From contig NW_027441285.1 in assembly GCF_949628215.1 (NCBI RefSeq), positions 124,001 to 188,000 on the forward strand: 64,000 nt of DNA. Reading direction: 5' to 3'. Positions 59,508 to 64,000 of this stretch are shown here, one piece after another. Origin of the DNA: Phalacrocorax aristotelis. Its lineage: Eukaryota; Chordata; Aves; Suliformes; Phalacrocoracidae. Each line of letters begins with the position of its first letter. Position 1 is the stretch's first letter. Under the pieces are notes generated by a model. That model was not told where the DNA came from. It did not search any database and worked only from the letters and a program-made list of their open reading frames with translations. The position numbers and the translations under genes were made by a program.

Positions 59508-62500
59508 TCATTGACTGTTTTCACCCACAATCAAATCCCCTTGAGGCACACATCGGATTTCTCCATCCTCCCGCATCACCCACCAAGTGCACCCAGGTCC
59601 TCGAGCAAAAACAATCCCACGAATGGGTTTGCCTTTGCCAGAGGCAGGAAGAACCCAGACTGTTTTGCCCAGCATACTTTTTCTGTGCACTACAGGGACT
59701 CTATCCCCTTCCACAGTATGTAGGATTTCTGACTGGGCAGGGCCAGCTCGGTTGGCAGATCCCCTCGTGTTGACTAACCACGTGGCTTTTGCTAAATGTG
59801 TATCCCAGTGCTTGAATGTCCCACCCCCCATTGCTCTCAGTGTGGTTTTTAACAGTCCATTGTACCTTTCAATTTTCCCAGAGGCTGGTGCGTGATAGGG
59901 GATGTGATACACCCACTCAATGCCGTGCTCTTTGGCCCAGGTGTCTATGAGGCTATTTCGGAAATGAGTCCCATTGTCTGACTCAATCCTCTCTGGGGTG
60001 CCATGTCGCCACAGTACTTGTTTCTCAAGACCCAGGATAGTGTTCCGGGCAGTGGCGTGGGGGACAGGATATGTTTCCAGCCAGCCAGTCGTTGTTTCTA
60101 CCATTGTAAGCACATGGCGCTTGCCTTGGCGGGTCTGTGGGAGTGTGATATAGTCAATTTGCCAGGCCTCCCCATATTTATATTTCAGCCATCGTCCCCC
60201 ATACCACAGAGGCTTTACCCGCTTCGCTTGCTTGATTGCAGCGCATGTGTCACATTCGTGGATAACCTGTGCAATAATATCCATGGTCAAGTCCACCCCT
60301 CGATCACGAGCCCACCTGTATGTTGCATCTCTCCCTTGATGGCCTGAGGTGTCATGGGCCCACCGAGCTAGAAATAGTTCACCCTTATGCTGCCAGTCCA
60401 GATCCACCTCAGCCACTTCAATCTTGGCAGCCCGATCTACCTGCTGGTTGTTTCGATGTTCTTCAGTGGCCCGACTCTTGGGGACGTGAGCATCCACATG
60501 CCGTACCTTTACAACCAGTTTCTCTACCCGGGCAGCAATATCTTGCCACAATGTGGCAGCCCAGATGGGTTTGCCTCTGCGCTGCCAGTTGCTTTGCTTC
60601 CATTGCTGCAGCCAGCCCCACAGGGCATTTGCCACCATCCAGGAGTCAGTATAGAGATAGAGCACTGGCCACTTTTCCCGTTCAGCGATGTCTAAGGCCA
60701 GCTGGATGGCCTTTACCTCTGCAAACTGGCTCGATTCACCTTCTCCTTCAGCAGTTTCTGCTACTTGTCGTGTAGGACTCCATACAGCAGCCTTCCATCT
60801 CCGGTGCTTTCCCACAAGGCGACAGAACCCATCAGTGAACAAGGCATATTGCTTCTCATCTTCTGGCAGTTTGTTATACAGTGGGGCTTCTTCAGCACGT
60901 GTCACCTCCTCCTCTGGTGATAATCCAAAATCTTTGCCTTCTGGCCAGTCCATAATCACTTCCAAGATTCCTGGGCGACTGGGGTTTCCTACTCGAGCCC
61001 GCTGGGTGATCAGTGCAACCCATTTACTCCATGTAGCATCAGTTGCGTGGTGTGTAGAGGGGATGTTTCCTTTGAACATCCAGCCCAGCACTGGCAGTCG
61101 GGGTGCCAGGAGCAACTGTGCTTCAGTACCAACCACTTCTGAAGCAGCTCGAACCCCTTCATATGCTGCCAATATCTCTTTTTCAGTTGGAGTATAGCGG
61201 GCTTCAGACCCTCTGTATCCCCGACTCCAAAACCCTAGGGGTCGACCCCGGGTCTCCCCAGGTGCTTTCTGCCAGAGGCTCCACGTAGGGCCATTCTCCC
61301 CGGCTGCAGTGTAGAGCACATTTTTTACATCTTGTCCTGCCCGGACTGGCCCAAGAGCTACTGCATGGACTATTTCTCGTTTAATCTGTTCAAAGGCTTG
61401 TCGTTGCTCAGGGCCCCATTTGAAATCATTCTTTTTCCGGGTCACTTGATAGAGAGGGCTCACGATCAGACTGTAATTTGGAATATGCATTCTCCAAAAA
61501 CCCACAACGCCCAAGAAAGCTTGTGTTTCCTTTTTGCTAGTTGGTGGAGACATGGCTGCTATTTTGTTGATCACATCCATTGGAATCTGACGACGACCGT
61601 CTTGCCATTTAATTCCTAAGAACTGGATTTCTCGTGCAGGTCCCTTCACCTTACTTTGTTTTATGGCAAAACCAGCTTTCAGAAGGATTTGGACTATTTT
61701 CTCACCTGTCTCAAAAACTTCTTCTGCTGTGCTGCCCCACACAATGATGTCATCAATGTATTGAAGGTGTTCTGGAGCTTCTCCCTGTTCCAGTACAGTC
61801 TGAATCAGTCCATGGCAAATGGTAGGACTGTGTTTCCACCCCTGGGGCAGTCGATTCCAGGTGTACTGGACGCCCCTCCATGTGAAAGCAAACTGTGGCC
61901 TGCACTCTGCTGCCAGAGGGATTGAGAAGAATGCATTAGCAATATCAGTTGTGGCATACCACTTGGCCGCCTTTGACTCCAGTTCGTATTGAAGTTCTAG
62001 CATGTCTGGCACAGCAGCACTCAACGGTGGAGTGACTTCATTCAGGCCACGATAGTCTACTGTTAGTCTCCACTCTCCATTAGACTTCCGGACTGGCCAT
62101 ATGGGACTGTTAAAGGGTGAGTGGGTCTTACTGATGACTCCTTGGCTCCTCAGTTGGTGAATGAGTTTATGGATGGGGATCAGAGAGTCTCTGTTGGTGC
62201 GATATTGCCGCCGGTGCACTGTTGTGGTGGCGATTGGCACCTGTTGTTCTTTGACCTTCAGCAACCCCACCACAGAAGGGTCCTTTGAGAGACCGGGCAA
62301 GGTAGACAGCTGTTCAGTTTCCTCCGTCTCCAAGGCAGCTACACCAAAAGCCCACTTGTAACCTTTTGGGTCCTTGAAATACCCTCTCCTGAGGTAGTCT
62401 ATACCAAGGATGCACGGAGCCTCTGGGCCAGTCACAATGGGGTGCTTCTGCCACTCATTGCCAGTTAGGCTCACTTCGGCCTCCAATACAGTTAGCTCTT

Positions 62501-62693
62501 GAGATCCCCCTGTCACTCCAGCAATGCTGATGGGTTCTGCCCCTATATAGCTTGATGGCATTAAGGTGCACTGTGCGCCGGTGTCCACTAAAGCTTTATA
62601 TTCCTGTGGGTCGGACGTGCCAGGCCATCGGATCCACACAGTCCAGTAAGCCCGGTTATCCCTTTCCTCCACCCGGCTGGAGGCAGGGCCCCT
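59508..62693 (-). CDS. pol: ERVL-like Pol: protease, reverse transcriptase, RNase H, integrase
   Basis: One open frame of about 1,060 codons from just after the gag UAG to TGA (59508-59510). Numbering from the GTG at 62672: retropepsin with ALVDTGA (Asp30); reverse transcriptase about 165-400 with Asp243 (TTDIANAFF), RLPQGWK (274-280) and YIDD (305-308); RNase H about 608-750 with Asp614, Glu652, Asp676, Asp746; integrase about 770-1054 with zinc-binding His773, His778, Cys807, Cys810 and a DD35E triad Asp840, Asp899, Glu935. All catalytic residues are present. The order and the integrase C-terminus fit class III ERVL. The annotated start is nominal: expression would come from the gag frame. 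Confidence 0.93.
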   Translation of the reverse strand, partial: RGPASSRVEERDNRAYWTVWIRWPGTSDPQEYKALVDTGAQCTLMPSSYIGAEPISIAGVTGGSQELTVLEAEVSLTGNEWQKHPIVTGPEAPCILGIDYLRRGYFKDPKGYKWAFGVAALETEETEQLSTLPGLSKDPSVVGLLKVKEQQVPIATTTVHRRQYRTNRDSLIPIHKLIHQLRSQGVISKTHSPFNSPIWPVRKSNGEWRLTVDYRGLNEVTPPLSAAVPDMLELQYELESKAAKWYATTDIANAFFSIPLAAECRPQFAFTWRGVQYTWNRLPQGWKHSPTICHGLIQTVLEQGEAPEHLQYIDDIIVWGSTAEEVFETGEKIVQILLKAGFAIKQSKVKGPAREIQFLGIKWQDGRRQIPMDVINKIAAMSPPTSKKETQAFLGVVGFWRMHIPNYSLIVSPLYQVTRKKNDFKWGPEQRQAFEQIKREIVHAVALGPVRAGQDVKNVLYTAAGENGPTWSLWQKAPGETRGRPLGFWSRGYRGSEARYTPTEKEILAAYEGVRAASEVVGTEAQLLLAPRLPVLGWMFKGNIPSTHHATDATWSKWVALITQRARVGNPSRPGILEVIMDWPEGKDFGLSPEEEVTRAEEAPLYNKLPEDEKQYALFTDGFCRLVGKHRRWKAAVWSPTRQVAETAEGEGESSQFAEVKAIQLALDIAEREKWPVLYLYTDSWMVANALWGWLQQWKQSNWQRRGKPIWAATLWQDIAARVEKLVVKVRHVDAHVPKSRATEEHRNNQQVDRAAKIEVAEVDLDWQHKGELFLARWAHDTSGHQGRDATYRWARDRGVDLTMDIIAQVIHECDTCAAIKQAKRVKPLWYGGRWLKYKYGEAWQIDYITLPQTRQGKRHVLTMVETTTGWLETYPVPHATARNTILGLEKQVLWRHGTPERIESDNGTHFRNSLIDTWAKEHGIEWVYHIPYHAPASGKIERYNGLLKTTLRAMGGGTFKHWDTHLAKATWLVNTRGSANRAGPAQSEILHTVEGDRVPVVHRKSMLGKTVWVLPASGKGKPIRGIVFARGPGCTWWVMREDGEIRCVPQGDLIVGENSQ

Positions 62694-64000
62694 CTAGTCC
62701 TGATCATGGCAGTCACAACTCACTTCCTGTAAATGTGAGTCAGGAGTCCCTCTATTACACTTAGAAATAAAATCTGCGCTTCTACTCCTCTGTCTGGGGA
62801 CTTGCTTGCTGGAAACTGGAGCAGCAGCTTTCCTGGAAGAGCCTCCCTGAGTGACTGTTCTTCCTTGCAGTTCATGTACTCGTGCCTGTAGGGTCGAAGT
62901 AGGCTTGCCATCCCACCTTGTCATGTCCTCTCCGTGGTCACGCAGGTAGAACCATAGGGTGGCCCGTGGTGTGTATCCCCTTCTTTGAGCCAAAGGACGC
63001 TTATTCCTAACAGCTGAGACACTGCTCTGTCGAGGTGGGGAGTAGGACAGATCTTCTTTGAGTTGCTGGACCTCTTGGGATAGTTTCTCCACAGCAGAGA
63101 CAAGCCAGGAAGAGATACTTGTGTCATAATCCCGGAGTCTATCTATCACCTCTGCCACCGTTGGTGTCTCGTCATCTTTCCAGGACATCACTGCCAATGA
63201 GTTTGCATGCGAAGATGGTGCGCTCCGTACAAACTTCCGCCACATGGGTCGTGTGCACTCGGCTTCATCTGGATCTTTGGATGACCGTTGATCATCCAGG
63301 TCACCATAAATCACCTCAAACACAGCTAATTCCCTTAGATACTGGATGCCTTTCTCCATAGTTGTCCATTTTCCTGGGCGATATGTAACATCTTCTTTAA
63401 AGGGATACCTTTCCTTCACTCCAGACAGGAGTCGCCTCCAGAGGCTGAGGGCTTGTGGTTTTTTTCCAATTGCTTTGTCAACGCCCCCTTCCCCAGAAAG
63501 GGATCCCAATTGTTTGGCTTCTTTTCCCTCTAGTTCCAGGCTACTGGCCCCATTATCCCAGCATCGGAGCAGCCAGGTGACAATGTGCTCACCTGAACGA
63601 CGGCTATAATCTTTTCGCATATCTCGCAACTCGCTTAAGGACAGGGATCGGGTGGTCTCTATTTCATTTATTACTTCTCCCTCCTCTCCCCGCGATGGCC
63701 CTGGTTCTTCATCATCCCGTTCTAAACGAGTTGATGTCCGCTTCCAATATTTCGTCTTGTGTATGGGGGCAACTGATACTGGTACGGGTTTATTTTCTGA
63801 GCTAGCTCCGGTACTTGTTGTGGGGGTTTGAGTGGCTGCAGTGCCTGTTGTCAGGGCTGGATTGTCTACAGTGCCAGTCACTTTGCATTTCAATCCAGAG
63901 ACATTCTCTTCCCCCTGGGGGCACTGAATACTGTTGAGCAGGGCTCGGTATGCATGGGCCAGACCCCAGCACGTTGCAGTTATCTGTGTCTCTCTGGAGT
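62694..64000 (-). CDS. gag: ERVL-like Gag, 3' part
   Basis: Open from the right window edge to UAG at 62694-62696, over 430 codons; the start lies outside. Features: a T/S/P-rich segment near the edge, an acidic stretch (ERDDEEPG), a helical central part, and a likely coiled coil (WLVSAVEKLSQEVQQLKEDL). No CCHC zinc knuckle is visible, though the C-terminus has a CDCHDQD end. Identified as Gag by position directly upstream of Pol and by its overall character. It forms the virion core in the family. The stop is in the same frame as pol. Confidence 0.82.
   Translation of the reverse strand, partial: SRETQITATCWGLAHAYRALLNSIQCPQGEENVSGLKCKVTGTVDNPALTTGTAATQTPTTSTGASSENKPVPVSVAPIHKTKYWKRTSTRLERDDEEPGPSRGEEGEVINEIETTRSLSLSELRDMRKDYSRRSGEHIVTWLLRCWDNGASSLELEGKEAKQLGSLSGEGGVDKAIGKKPQALSLWRRLLSGVKERYPFKEDVTYRPGKWTTMEKGIQYLRELAVFEVIYGDLDDQRSSKDPDEAECTRPMWRKFVRSAPSSHANSLAVMSWKDDETPTVAEVIDRLRDYDTSISSWLVSAVEKLSQEVQQLKEDLSYSPPRQSSVSAVRNKRPLAQRRGYTPRATLWFYLRDHGEDMTRWDGKPTSTLQARVHELQGRTVTQGGSSRKAAAPVSSKQVPRQRSRSADFISKCNRGTPDSHLQEVSCDCHDQD

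Larger units (their letters stand above)
59393..64000 (-). mobile_element. ERVL-like endogenous retrovirus, gag-pol, partial
   Basis: Minus-strand provirus running off the right edge (5' LTR, primer site and gag start not visible). Contains open gag and pol and no env or dUTPase. Its left end is TGTCGTGGTTTA, the same terminal sequence as the solo LTR at 1080, but only about 113 bp separate it from the pol stop, so nearly the whole 3' LTR is missing. It interrupts module copy 3 of the satellite domain. Long intact frames argue for recent insertion; the missing LTR argues against present autonomy. Confidence 0.88.

Noticed and set aside
60003-61925. Plus-strand ORFs opposite pol
   Set aside because: Antisense shadows of the pol frame, without motifs.

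Overview
The window looks like vertebrate nuclear DNA from a bird, probably a songbird. The evidence is a CR1 LINE 3' end with the avian terminal motif, several LTRs of the avian ERVL type (5-bp flanking duplications), an ERVL-like gag-pol provirus, and two tandem PHF7/G2E3-like zinc-finger genes of the kind that is multicopy in passerines. Species and chromosome cannot be read from the sequence. Family names rest on recognition of protein motifs and splice signals, not on a search.

Layout. (1) 1-3.8 kb, GC-rich: the 3' end of one PHF7/G2E3-like gene with its poly(A) signal, then the first five exons of a second copy, which stops abruptly. A minus-strand solo LTR lies between them. (2) 3.8-31.6 kb, AT-rich, minus strand: the 5' half of a GARNL3-like gene (Rap-GAP family). 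Exons encode the N-terminus and Rap-GAP region with intact splice sites, but there is one frameshifted exon, one broken splice donor with a missing short segment, and no trace of the C-terminal CNH half. A CpG island at about 30.8-31.6 kb is its probable promoter. A solo LTR (4.5 kb) and a CR1 tail (23.2 kb) are embedded. (3) 31.7-47.8 kb: mostly unassigned sequence with one convincing orphan exon, a second CpG island (38.1-38.7 kb) and two complementary halves of one LTR type in opposite orientation 4.1 kb apart. (4) 47.8-59.4 kb: a satellite-like domain. It holds a 61-bp CpG-rich tandem array (about 21.6 units, two ETS-type CCGGAAGT cores in most units, a 9-unit higher-order period), a degenerate GC-rich minisatellite, and a composite module with a TATA-like box and a conserved splice donor. 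That module is seen twice, plus a third truncated copy, and alternates with long A/G-rich arrays. A class II solo LTR with a perfect 6-bp target duplication sits in one array. (5) 59.4-64 kb, minus strand: an ERVL-like provirus with long open gag and pol in one frame separated by a single UAG. Its 3' LTR is almost entirely missing and its 5' end lies outside the window.

No bacterial-type operons, CRISPR arrays, rRNA or tRNA genes were seen. The region reads as an accessory, duplication-rich piece of an avian genome: partial gene copies next to each other, ERV insertions and young satellite arrays. Such a mosaic would fit a W chromosome, a germline-restricted chromosome or a subtelomeric/pericentromeric segment, but the sequence alone does not decide between them. 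The strongest candidates for something undescribed are the ETS-motif satellite and the repeated promoter/splice-donor module beside it.
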